DNA of 15,187 nt from JAXJYR01 sp964593515. GTDB taxonomy: Bacteria; Bacillota_I; Bacilli_A; Erysipelotrichales; Erysipelotrichaceae. The stretch lies in contig CAZQJH010000022.1 of NCBI GenBank assembly GCA_964593515.1, positions 1-15,187 of the forward strand. The letters are read 5' to 3'. The position numbers were made by a program, and so were the translations under genes. The notes under the pieces are model-generated. The model had not been told where the DNA came from, did not search any database, and was given only the letters and a program-made list of their open reading frames with translations. Positions 7,903 through 15,004 of this stretch are shown piece after piece (position 1 is the first letter of the stretch; every line of letters starts with the position of its first letter).

Positions 7903-7912
7903 GTGCTTTTTT
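7882..7912 (-). terminator. Intrinsic terminator between tagD and the transferase genes
   Basis: GCACTTG (7888-7894) pairs with CAAGTGC (7900-7906) around a 5-nt loop. Six A on one side and six T on the other make a 13-bp stem with a T run, in either orientation. It starts 3 bp after the tagD stop. All flanking genes read leftward, so it should stop or attenuate tagGHD transcription before the transferase genes. Confidence 0.8.
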
Positions 7913-7914
7913 AA

Positions 7915-8310
7915 TTATTTCCCTTGTTTTAAGCTTTCTTTAATCATTGTTGAAGAAATACCTTCAGTTCTAGGTAAATAAACCACTTCACAATATTGTG
8001 ATAAATCATCAAATTTACCTTTCCAATCATCACCCATTACAAAGACATCTACTCCATATTTTTGAATATCTTTAGGTTTTTGATCCCAACTTTCTTCTAA
8101 AATAACTTCATCAACATATTTAATAGCTTCCACAATAGCCATACGATCAACATCTTTAATTTTACATACTTTACCTTTTTCATTCCAGTTAAAGTCATCT
8201 GAACTAACTGCAACAATTAAGTAATCCCCTAATGCTTTAGCTCTTTTTAATAAATTTAAATGTCCAACATGAAATAAATCAAAAGTACCATAAGTAATAA
8301 CTTTTTTCAT
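7915..8310 (-). CDS. tagD: Glycerol-3-phosphate cytidylyltransferase
   Basis: A 131-aa cytosolic nucleotidyltransferase that joins CTP and sn-glycerol 3-phosphate to CDP-glycerol, the activated donor for poly(glycerol phosphate) teichoic acid. It is collinear with B. subtilis TagD (129 aa). It opens with YGTFDLFHVGHLNLLKRA, containing the nucleotide-binding HxGH (14-17), and has GDDW at 93-96 and the second signature RTEGISST at 114-121. The start is preceded by AGGAGG, 11 bp after tagH, so it is the third gene of a tagG-tagH-tagD operon. A terminator follows directly. The substrate G3P can be supplied by GpsA encoded just upstream, and the product is used by the two transferases downstream. 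Ethanolamine-phosphate or FAD-type relatives share the fold, but the motif set and context favour TagD. Confidence 0.95.
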   Translation of the reverse strand: MKKVITYGTFDLFHVGHLNLLKRAKALGDYLIVAVSSDDFNWNEKGKVCKIKDVDRMAIVEAIKYVDEVILEESWDQKPKDIQKYGVDVFVMGDDWKGKFDDLSQYCEVVYLPRTEGISSTMIKESLKQGK

Positions 8311-8321
8311 GATATATCCTC

Positions 8322-9143
8322 CTATTTACCAAATAAGCGATCTAATAACGATTTCTTTTCTTCTTGTTGAATAATTCGTTCATTAAATTTTTCATCTAAC
8401 ATCGCTTGTTTTTCTTTATCATTCATTTTATTGATTTCTTCAACATATTGTGAATAATGGTCACATACTGTATCAATATCACCCATTTCCACTAATTTTC
8501 CTCCTTCAATCCAAATTCCTGTCTTACAGAAATTTCTTACTTGAGGTAAGGAATGTGAAATAAATAAAATTGTTTTATTTTTCTCATCACGTAATTTCAT
8601 CATGCGATTTAAACATTTTTGCGCAAAGGCTTTATCTCCAACCGATAAAGCTTCATCGACAATAAAAATATCTGGATCTAAAGCTAATGAAATAGAGAAA
8701 CCTAAGCGTGATTTCATCCCACTAGAATATTTTTTAACTGGTTGATATAAGAAATCTCCTAACTCCGCAAATTCAATTACACCTTGTGTAATTTGTTCAA
8801 TTCGCTTCTTTGAAAGTCCCATCAATGCCCCTTTAACATTAATATTTTCTAATCCAGTTAATTGTTGATTTAAACCAGTATTAATCGAAATCAAAGCTTG
8901 TTCACCATTAATTTGTAAATCACCTTCATCAACTTCCGAAATACCTGATAAAATCAATGACATTGTTGATTTCCCTGAACCATTAGTTCCTAAAATCCCC
9001 ACAACATCACCTTTTTTAATCTTTAAACTAACATCTTTAAGGGCATAAAAACTTTGCGCTTTACCCTTTTCTTTATTTTTCTTTTTTAATTTATAAATTT
9101 TTGAAACATTGTTCATCACTACAGCATATTCTTGTTTACTCAT
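8322..9143 (-). CDS. tagH: Teichoic acid export ABC transporter, ATP-binding subunit
   Basis: A 273-aa ATPase that powers export of the lipid-linked teichoic acid polymer through TagG. Walker A is GTNGSGKS (52-59), the ABC signature is YSSGMKSR (139-146), Walker B is IFIVDEAL (159-166) and the switch His is His197. The early Lys-rich insert (KLKKKNKEKGKAQ, about 18-30) and the SSGMKSRLGF form are typical of polysaccharide and teichoic acid exporters (TagH, RfbB, KpsT). It is close in length to S. aureus TarH and lacks the long C-terminal extension of B. subtilis TagH. A Lys/Glu-rich tail of about 45 residues follows the ATPase core. It starts 9 bp after tagG with AGGAGG upstream and is followed by tagD, so the three are co-transcribed. 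The polymer specificity comes from context. Confidence 0.93.
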   Translation of the reverse strand: MSKQEYAVVMNNVSKIYKLKKKNKEKGKAQSFYALKDVSLKIKKGDVVGILGTNGSGKSTMSLILSGISEVDEGDLQINGEQALISINTGLNQQLTGLENINVKGALMGLSKKRIEQITQGVIEFAELGDFLYQPVKKYSSGMKSRLGFSISLALDPDIFIVDEALSVGDKAFAQKCLNRMMKLRDEKNKTILFISHSLPQVRNFCKTGIWIEGGKLVEMGDIDTVCDHYSQYVEEINKMNDKEKQAMLDEKFNERIIQQEEKKSLLDRLFGK

Positions 9144-9152
9144 AAAAACCTC

Positions 9153-9971
9153 CTATACCATATCGATAACTTTACGTTTAAATTTATGCATTAATAAACA
9201 TCCAAATGCAAATAAAACAAATGTAATTCCCCAAAAATATAACGTATTCATTGGATGATCAAATGGTGTCTTACCATAGAAAATACTTTCACGATATCCC
9301 GTTACGATATAATATACTGGATTCAATTTCATAACTTTATTTAAAATTTGATATCCAGGAATTCTAGCTGGGAAGCTACAATCCCAAATAATTGGTGAAA
9401 AATACATCAACATTCTTAATAATGAAGTTACTAATTTCTTAACATCACGCCAAAGCATTGTTAGAACGGATAAAATTAGTGATACAGCTTCCACAAAAAT
9501 AAAAGCAGCAAAAGCATAATAGAATAGATATAACCAATTTAAACATGGATAATATCCATTAATTAATAATACAACTAAAGCAATTACCAAAACACAACCA
9601 TGATTAAATAATTCTTTTAAACATATGGTAGCCGGTAAAACACTAACCGGGAACTTCATCTTCGTAATAACATTAATCTTCGAAAAAATAGCACTACAAC
9701 CATTTTGTAAACAAGGTTGAATAAACCACCAAGCTGAATAACCAACAACTAACCAAGGTAAATATTCTACCCCATTATTAGCTTGACGATTCCAAACAAT
9801 CCCAAAAATTAACCAATATGTAAATACTTGAATCGCCGGTGATGCGAAATTCCAAAATAATCCAAACTTAGAATCACGCATATCAGCTAATAATTCATAT
9901 TTCGCAATACAATAAATACGATATAAGTTATTAAAATTTTCTTTTATAACATAAGAAATACTTTTAAACAT
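9153..9971 (-). CDS. tagG: Teichoic acid export ABC transporter, permease subunit
   Basis: A 272-aa ABC-2 type permease with about six membrane segments, forming the channel that flips and exports teichoic acid with TagH. The N-terminal cytoplasmic stretch ends in DSKFGLFWNFASPAIQ, the typical TagG/ABC-2 entry to the first membrane helix. The remaining sequence alternates hydrophobic helices with short loops, and the C terminus is basic (HKFKRKV). Length matches S. aureus TarG (about 270 aa). The frame can be extended six codons to a TTG at 9989, but that codon overlaps the GGAGG ribosome binding site. The ATG at 9971 lies eight bases downstream of GGAGG and is the real start. It is the first gene of tagGHD, with a promoter at 10022-10049. 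Confidence 0.92.
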   Translation of the reverse strand: MFKSISYVIKENFNNLYRIYCIAKYELLADMRDSKFGLFWNFASPAIQVFTYWLIFGIVWNRQANNGVEYLPWLVVGYSAWWFIQPCLQNGCSAIFSKINVITKMKFPVSVLPATICLKELFNHGCVLVIALVVLLINGYYPCLNWLYLFYYAFAAFIFVEAVSLILSVLTMLWRDVKKLVTSLLRMLMYFSPIIWDCSFPARIPGYQILNKVMKLNPVYYIVTGYRESIFYGKTPFDHPMNTLYFWGITFVLFAFGCLLMHKFKRKVIDMV

Positions 9972-10021
9972 TTTATTGCCTCCACCCAAAACCTTTTATT
10001 CTAAGTAACAATCTACTTCAA

Positions 10022-10049
10022 GTTATAGTATATCATTATTATTTGTAAA
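10022..10049 (-). promoter_or_regulatory. Promoter of the tagGHD operon
   Basis: On the minus strand, TTTACA (10044-10049) and TATAAC (10022-10027) are 16 bp apart, each matching five of six consensus positions, about 50 bp upstream of tagG. This is the best-formed two-box promoter in the window. It follows the gpsA terminator, so tagGHD is probably a separate transcription unit. Confidence 0.6.
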
Positions 10050-10055
10050 ATGATA
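10031..10055. repeat. Inverted repeat over the tagGHD promoter
   Basis: TATCATT (10031-10037) and AATGATA (10049-10055) form a 7-bp dyad with an 11-bp centre. One arm lies in the promoter spacer and the other overlaps the -35 box. The position suits a repressor operator, but no regulator is known here and the arms are A/T rich. Confidence 0.3.
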
Positions 10056-10083
10056 GATAATAATTTCGTTTTTTCCTAAAATC

Positions 10084-10116
10084 AAAACAACCACTCGTTT
10101 CTTGAGTGGTTGTTTT
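10084..10116 (-). terminator. Intrinsic terminator of gpsA
   Basis: AAAACAACCACTC (10084-10096) and GAGTGGTTGTTTT (10104-10116) form a perfect 13-bp stem with a 7-nt loop, ending in a T run on the minus strand. It lies about 20 bp beyond the gpsA stop and separates gpsA from tagGHD. Confidence 0.85.
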
Positions 10117-10136
10117 ATATTTAAGTTAAGCATTTT

Positions 10137-11135
10137 TTAGAATGCTTCAGCTTTTAAATCACGAATCATTAAGTCTCTAGCACTAGTTTTTGGATCTTTT
10201 TCTTCAAATAAAACACGATAAATTTCATTTACAATTGGCATTTCCACATTGTATTGTTTAGCTAATTGATATACAGCTTTAGCTGTTCTAACCCCTTCAA
10301 CGGTTTTAGTATTATTTTCCCAGAATACTTTAGCACTATTAGCTTCACCAATTTCATATCCAGCTTGAAAGTTACGTGAGTGACGACTTGTACAAGTTAC
10401 AATTAAATCTCCTAATCCTGTAAGACCCATAAATGTTTCTTGTCTTCCTCCCATTGCCACTCCTAAACGAGACATTTCCGCAAGACCTCTTGTCATTAAA
10501 GCAGCACGTGGGTTATCACCATAACCTAAACCAGCAATAATTCCACTAGCTAAAGCAATAGCATTTTTAACCGCAACCCCAACTTCACTTCCAATTTCAT
10601 CATTTCCTGTATAGATTCTTAAGTAATCATTTGAGAATGTATCTTGTACACTTTGGGCATCTTCTTCATTTTGAGATACAGCACAAATAGTTGTTAATTG
10701 ACGTAAAATAACTTCTTCCGCATGTGATGGTCCAATTAATGAAACTACACTGCTTAAATGTTCACTACTAATATTTTCACGAATAACATCTGACATACGT
10801 TCATATGTTTCAGGATGGAATCCTTTTGATGTATTTACGATAATTGTTTTCTTATCAATAATTGCATCTACTTGTTTACATACACTTTCAATTGCAATTG
10901 TTGGTACACTTAAAACAATAATATCACTATCTTTCACAACATTAATATCCATTGTTGCTTTTAAATTTGGATTAATTTCGACATCTTCAAAATATTTTGA
11001 ATTACGATGATTTTCATTAATATCATTAATTTCACTTTCGCAATTTCCATAAACAATTACATCTTGTTTGTTATCACAAAGCACTTGAGCTAGAGCACTA
11101 CCCCAACTTCCACTTCCAATTACTACAACTTTCAT
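10137..11135 (-). CDS. gpsA: Glycerol-3-phosphate dehydrogenase [NAD(P)+]
   Basis: A 332-aa cytosolic dehydrogenase reducing dihydroxyacetone phosphate to sn-glycerol 3-phosphate, needed for phospholipids and for glycerol-phosphate teichoic acids. The N-terminal Rossmann motif is GSGSWGSA (7-14). NTSKGF (101-106), GPSHAEEV (135-142), the catalytic Lys190 in AVKNAIALASG (188-198), and GLTGLGDLIVTC (237-248) are all intact. Length is standard for bacterial GpsA (about 330-340 aa). AAAGGA precedes the ATG, and an extended -10 promoter lies at 11162-11170. It sits between glgB upstream and tagGHD downstream. A terminator cuts it off from tagGHD, while none separates it from glgB, so read-through from glgB is likely. 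The location next to tagD fits a dedicated supply of glycerol 3-phosphate, although this essential enzyme also serves lipid synthesis. Confidence 0.96.
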   Translation of the reverse strand: MKVVVIGSGSWGSALAQVLCDNKQDVIVYGNCESEINDINENHRNSKYFEDVEINPNLKATMDINVVKDSDIIVLSVPTIAIESVCKQVDAIIDKKTIIVNTSKGFHPETYERMSDVIRENISSEHLSSVVSLIGPSHAEEVILRQLTTICAVSQNEEDAQSVQDTFSNDYLRIYTGNDEIGSEVGVAVKNAIALASGIIAGLGYGDNPRAALMTRGLAEMSRLGVAMGGRQETFMGLTGLGDLIVTCTSRHSRNFQAGYEIGEANSAKVFWENNTKTVEGVRTAKAVYQLAKQYNVEMPIVNEIYRVLFEEKDPKTSARDLMIRDLKAEAF

Positions 11136-11161
11136 ATAATCATTCCTTTCATATCTTCTCG

Positions 11162-11173
11162 ATTATATCACAA
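11162..11173 (-). promoter_or_regulatory. Extended -10 promoter of gpsA
   Basis: The minus strand reads TTGTGATATAAT: a perfect TATAAT preceded by TGn, 26 bp upstream of the gpsA ATG. No good -35 is present. The same 12-mer occurs upstream of pgcA. Confidence 0.55.
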
Positions 11174-11194
11174 TTCCATGTGTTTTCCTATGTT

Positions 11195-13069
11195 TTATTT
11201 TTTCTTATTTTTCACTTTAACTTCTAACATCACTCCACCAAAAGCTGGAACATCGACTTTAATTTGATATGGTTTATTATTACATTCTTCTTTTGTCGCT
11301 TTAACTTTTTGACTAGTCATAATATTTCCACCATAAATATCTTGTTCACTATTTAAGATTTCATGATATATTCCTTCATTAACAACCCCAAATGGATGTT
11401 GAGTATATACATTTGGTGAGAAGTTTAAGATAACGACAATGGTACGATCAGCACTCTTACGCATATAACTAAATAAGTTTTCATCACAATTATCCGCATC
11501 AATCCATTCAAATGATAAAATACCACTCATATCATTTTCATTTAAAGCATTTATTTTAGTATATAAACTATTTAATTTCTTAAAGTATTCATGGAATGAA
11601 TCATGCGCAGGATATGTTAATAACTTCCAATCACATGACTTAGCTTCATCCCATTCTCTAAAGTGAGCTAATTCATTACCCATAAAGTTTAACTTCTTAC
11701 CTGGGTGAGTCATCATATACATATATAAGGTTTTAGCTTGGGCAAACTTTTGTTCATAAGTTCCATAAATCTTATCAACAATTGTTTTCTTACCATGAAC
11801 CACTTCATCATGTGAGAATGGTAAAATAAATCTTTCACTATAGAAATAAGCCATTGAGAAAGTTATTTTATTATGTTCCCATTTACGATAAACGGGATCT
11901 TTTTCTAAATATTTTAATGTATCATTCATCCATCCTAAATCCCATTTATAGTCAAATCCTAATCCTCCATAAATAGTTGGATGAGTTACTTTAGGGAAAT
12001 CACTAGAATCTTCCGCAATCAACATAACACTTGGAAAAGCTTCATGTAAATTGTAATTCATTCGTTTCACAAAATGTAGCGCTTCTTCATTAATTCCTTT
12101 ATCTTTATTTCCATGCCAGAAAATAAGATTACTTACTGCATCCATTCGTAAACCATCAACATGGAATTCATCTAACCAAAAAGCAGCTGCACTCATTAAG
12201 AACGAGCGAACTTCTTCACGTCCCAAGTTGAAATTACTTGTTCCCCATTCACTATTAGCATCATGTGCTTGATCATATTCATATAATGGTGTTCCATCAA
12301 AATAAGCTAAAGCATAATTATCTTTTACAAAGTGAACTGGAACAAAATCCATAATTACCCCAATTCCATTTTTATGTAAAGCATTAATTAAATATTTTAA
12401 CTCATTAGGTTTTCCATAACGTGAAGTAACACTAAAATATCCACTACATTGATATCCCCAAGAACCATCAAAAGGATATTCTGATAGCGGCATTAATTCT
12501 ACATGGGTAAACTTCATTTGTTTACAATATTTAACTAAATCTTTAGCAATACTACGATAGTTAATAAAGTTAGTTACACTATTTCCATTTTCATCAATCG
12601 TAACTAAATCTTCTTGTTCCATCTTCCAAGAACCTAAATGAACTTCATAAATATTTAATGGTTTATTATAATTATTTGTTCGATTATTCATCCATTCTTC
12701 ATCATTCCATTTATTATAAGTTAAATCACGGATTATACTAGCTGTATTAGGTCTTAATTCACTACCAAAGGCATACGGATCACTTTTATCTACTACGGTA
12801 CCATCCACTTGGGTAACACGATATTTATATAAGTCTCCTTCTTTAGCTCCAGCAATAAATAAGGAATAAATTCCTCGCTCATCGCTACGCTTCATTTCTT
12901 GTCCTTGCCAATTATTAAAAGAACCAATTACTTCAATTTTTTTAGCATTAGGAGCATAAGTGCTAAACTTAACCCCTTTTCGCCCTCTAAGAGTTGTTAA
13001 ATGGGCTCCAAATATATGATAAGCTCGAATACTATTACCTTCATAATATTGAACTATTTCTTTTTTCAC
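11195..13069 (-). CDS. glgB: 1,4-alpha-glucan (glycogen) branching enzyme
   Basis: A 624-aa cytosolic GH13 enzyme that cuts alpha-1,4-glucan chains and rejoins them through alpha-1,6 branches during glycogen synthesis. Numbered from the chosen start, an N-terminal CBM48-like domain (about 15-105) is followed by the (beta/alpha)8 barrel and a C-terminal beta domain. Conserved regions are complete: DFVPVHF (241-247), GLRMDAVSN with the nucleophile Asp310, LIAEDSS with the acid/base Glu353, and FSHDEVVHG with His420-Asp421. The length fits the short-N-terminus bacterial GlgB type. The frame begins at a GTG at 13078, but AAAGGAAG abuts that codon. The GTG at 13069 is eight bases downstream of this site and is the better start. 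Its own -10 is at 13101-13106, after the pgcA terminator. glgA and glgC are not in the window. Confidence 0.94.
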   Translation of the reverse strand: MKKEIVQYYEGNSIRAYHIFGAHLTTLRGRKGVKFSTYAPNAKKIEVIGSFNNWQGQEMKRSDERGIYSLFIAGAKEGDLYKYRVTQVDGTVVDKSDPYAFGSELRPNTASIIRDLTYNKWNDEEWMNNRTNNYNKPLNIYEVHLGSWKMEQEDLVTIDENGNSVTNFINYRSIAKDLVKYCKQMKFTHVELMPLSEYPFDGSWGYQCSGYFSVTSRYGKPNELKYLINALHKNGIGVIMDFVPVHFVKDNYALAYFDGTPLYEYDQAHDANSEWGTSNFNLGREEVRSFLMSAAAFWLDEFHVDGLRMDAVSNLIFWHGNKDKGINEEALHFVKRMNYNLHEAFPSVMLIAEDSSDFPKVTHPTIYGGLGFDYKWDLGWMNDTLKYLEKDPVYRKWEHNKITFSMAYFYSERFILPFSHDEVVHGKKTIVDKIYGTYEQKFAQAKTLYMYMMTHPGKKLNFMGNELAHFREWDEAKSCDWKLLTYPAHDSFHEYFKKLNSLYTKINALNENDMSGILSFEWIDADNCDENLFSYMRKSADRTIVVILNFSPNVYTQHPFGVVNEGIYHEILNSEQDIYGGNIMTSQKVKATKEECNNKPYQIKVDVPAFGGVMLEVKVKNKKK

Positions 13070-13100
13070 TATAAACACTTCCTTTCGATACTCTTATTTA

Positions 13101-13106
13101 ATTATA
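13101..13106 (-). promoter_or_regulatory. Probable -10 box of glgB
   Basis: A perfect TATAAT on the minus strand, 31 bp upstream of the preferred glgB GTG and just downstream of the pgcA terminator. The -35 position falls in a T tract with poor consensus, so strength is uncertain. Confidence 0.4.
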
Positions 13107-13135
13107 ACCTATTTTAATTAAAAAAAATAGTAAAA

Positions 13136-13161
13136 GGTGAGACAACTTAACTTGTCTCACC
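13136..13161 (-). terminator. Intrinsic terminator of pgcA
   Basis: GGTGAGACAA (13136-13145) and TTGTCTCACC (13152-13161) make a perfect 10-bp GC-containing stem with a 6-nt loop. On the minus strand it is followed by TTTT and then, after a short break, an eight-T run. It lies 7 bp after the pgcA stop and separates pgcA from glgB. Confidence 0.85.
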
Positions 13162-13168
13162 CAAATAA

Positions 13169-14866
13169 TTATTCACCAATTAATGTTTTAATAGCAGCTT
13201 GATATTTTACTGTTTTTTCATGAGCATTAGCTAATGAATCACCTTTAATACAGTAATAGAATTTACATTTTGGTTCCGTACCACTTGGTCTAATCGCAAT
13301 CCAACTTCCATCAGCTAAGTAGTATTTTAAAACATCAGATTTAGTAAATCCACATAATTCACTTTCAATCCCATTTTCAACAATCTTAGCTTCTTTATAG
13401 TCTTCAAAACGAACAACATCTTGTCCATCAATTTGCGCTAAATTACTAGTTCTTAAGTTACTTAAAATTTCTTTAATACGCATTGCTCCCGCTTGTCCTG
13501 CTAAAGTTAATGAAGTTTGACTTTCTTCATAATATCCTAATTCAGCATATAAATCATATAAAACATCTACTAATGTTTTACCCATTGCTTTATAGTAACA
13601 CGCAGCTTCAGCTAACATTAAACAAGCTTGTGGTGCATCTTTATCTCTAACAAATGGTGAAATTAATGAACCATAACTTTCTTCATATCCAAATACATAT
13701 TGTTTTTCATTAGTAACTTCATATTTAGCTACTTTTTCCCCAATAAATTTAAATCCAGTTAAAGTTTTTTCACATTCAACCCCATATTTATTCGCAATTT
13801 TTTCTCCTAAATCACTAGTTACAACAGTATTAAACATTACTGGATTAGCTGGCATTTCACCTTTAGCTACTAATTGTGAGAAAATATATTCAATTAATAC
13901 TGAACCACTTTGGTTACCAGTAAGTAATTGATATTCCCCATTATGTTTAACTCCTACTCCCATACGATCAGCATCAGGATCACATACTAAGATAATATCA
14001 GCATCATTTGCTTTAGCATACTCAATTGCTTTTTCATAAGCCCCTTTTTCTTCTGGGTTAGGTGTTGGTGTATTAGAGAAATCAGGATCTGGATTACATT
14101 GTTCTTCAACCGCAATAAATTTATATCCACATCTAGTATATAATTCTTTCACTGGTACATTAGCTGTCCCATGTTCTGGTGAGAAAACAATAGTAACATC
14201 TTCTTTATTAACATTAGGATTTAATTGAATTTTTAAAACATTTTGGTAATATTCTTCATCAACTTCTTTACCAATCATAGTAATTAATGCTTCTTGTTCT
14301 TTAGTTAAATCAATTGAAATAGCTAATTCATCTTCAATAGCATTAACACGATCAATTACTTGTTGTGCTAAATGTGGCACTAATTGACATCCTTTTTCAT
14401 CATATAATTTATAACCATTATATTCTTTAGGATTATGACTAGCTGTAACCATAATTCCTCCAAAACAATTTAAATGACGTACTGCAAAACTTAATTCTGG
14501 AGTTGGTCTTAATGATTCAAAAACATAAGCTTTAATATTATTAGCAGCTAAACTTTTAGCACAATCCATTGCGAATTCATAAGACATATGACGATTATCA
14601 TATCCAATCGCTACCCCACGATTCATTGCTTCTTCTCCATTAGCCATAATATATTGTGCAAATCCAGTATTAGCTTTACGAATAGTATGTAAATTAATAC
14701 GATTAGTACCTGGACCTAAAACTCCACGCATCCCTGCCGTACCAAATTCAATATTAGTATAGAAAGCATCAGTAATTTCTTGTTCACTCATAGCTTCTAA
14801 AACCGGTTTATAACTTGGATCTAAGTTTGGATGATTTAACCATTTTAAATATTTTTCTTGATACAT
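13169..14866 (-). CDS. pgcA: Alpha-phosphoglucomutase (phosphohexomutase family)
   Basis: A 565-aa cytosolic enzyme interconverting glucose 6-phosphate and glucose 1-phosphate through a phosphoserine intermediate. The four family sites are intact: TASHNPKEYNGYK (141-153) with phosphoserine Ser143, metal-binding DPDADR (296-301), the sugar loop GYEESYG (393-399), and phosphate-binding RPSGTEPK (526-533). FGTAGMRG (41-48) and the length fit the PgcA/PGM2-like group of Firmicutes rather than the shorter GlmM or ManB enzymes. A strong AAGGAGGAG site precedes the ATG, and an extended -10 lies at 14900-14911. It forms a single-gene unit bounded by terminators. It links GlgP/GlgB glycogen metabolism to glycolysis and can supply glucose 1-phosphate for UDP-glucose, used in teichoic acid glycosylation or glycolipid anchors. 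Some phosphomannomutase activity is possible. Confidence 0.93.
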   Translation of the reverse strand: MYQEKYLKWLNHPNLDPSYKPVLEAMSEQEITDAFYTNIEFGTAGMRGVLGPGTNRINLHTIRKANTGFAQYIMANGEEAMNRGVAIGYDNRHMSYEFAMDCAKSLAANNIKAYVFESLRPTPELSFAVRHLNCFGGIMVTASHNPKEYNGYKLYDEKGCQLVPHLAQQVIDRVNAIEDELAISIDLTKEQEALITMIGKEVDEEYYQNVLKIQLNPNVNKEDVTIVFSPEHGTANVPVKELYTRCGYKFIAVEEQCNPDPDFSNTPTPNPEEKGAYEKAIEYAKANDADIILVCDPDADRMGVGVKHNGEYQLLTGNQSGSVLIEYIFSQLVAKGEMPANPVMFNTVVTSDLGEKIANKYGVECEKTLTGFKFIGEKVAKYEVTNEKQYVFGYEESYGSLISPFVRDKDAPQACLMLAEAACYYKAMGKTLVDVLYDLYAELGYYEESQTSLTLAGQAGAMRIKEILSNLRTSNLAQIDGQDVVRFEDYKEAKIVENGIESELCGFTKSDVLKYYLADGSWIAIRPSGTEPKCKFYYCIKGDSLANAHEKTVKYQAAIKTLIGE

Positions 14867-14899
14867 AACTATCTCCTCCTTGTATCACTTTCGTAAATT

Positions 14900-14911
14900 A
14901 TTATATCACAA
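14900..14911 (-). promoter_or_regulatory. Extended -10 promoter of pgcA
   Basis: The minus strand reads TTGTGATATAAT, a TGn-extended perfect TATAAT, 33 bp upstream of the pgcA ATG. It is identical over 12 bases to the gpsA element. The -35 position is A/T rich without a clear match. Confidence 0.55.
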
Positions 14912-14958
14912 CGATGTCTAAATATATATAGAATTGTGGCATAAACAACTTAAGAAAT

Positions 14959-14994
14959 AAAAAAAGAAGTGAATCAACAAAGTCAATCCACTTC
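14959..14994 (-). terminator. Intrinsic terminator of the right-edge gene
   Basis: On the minus strand GAAGTG (14989-14994) pairs with CACTTC (14966-14971). The stem continues inward with mixed Watson-Crick and G-U pairs, and seven T follow (14959-14965). It lies about 10 bp after the stop of the partial gene at the right edge. Confidence 0.7.
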
Positions 14995-15004
14995 ATAACA
15001 ATTC

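Noticed and set aside
9972..9989. Six-codon N-terminal extension of TagG from a TTG at 9989
   Set aside because: The extension includes the GGAGG ribosome binding site of the downstream ATG.
11160..11182. Dyad CACA/TGTG upstream of gpsA as a catabolite-repression or Crp-like site
   Set aside because: It fits neither the Firmicute cre consensus nor the Crp TGTGA-N6-TCACA spacing; the arms are only 4 bp.
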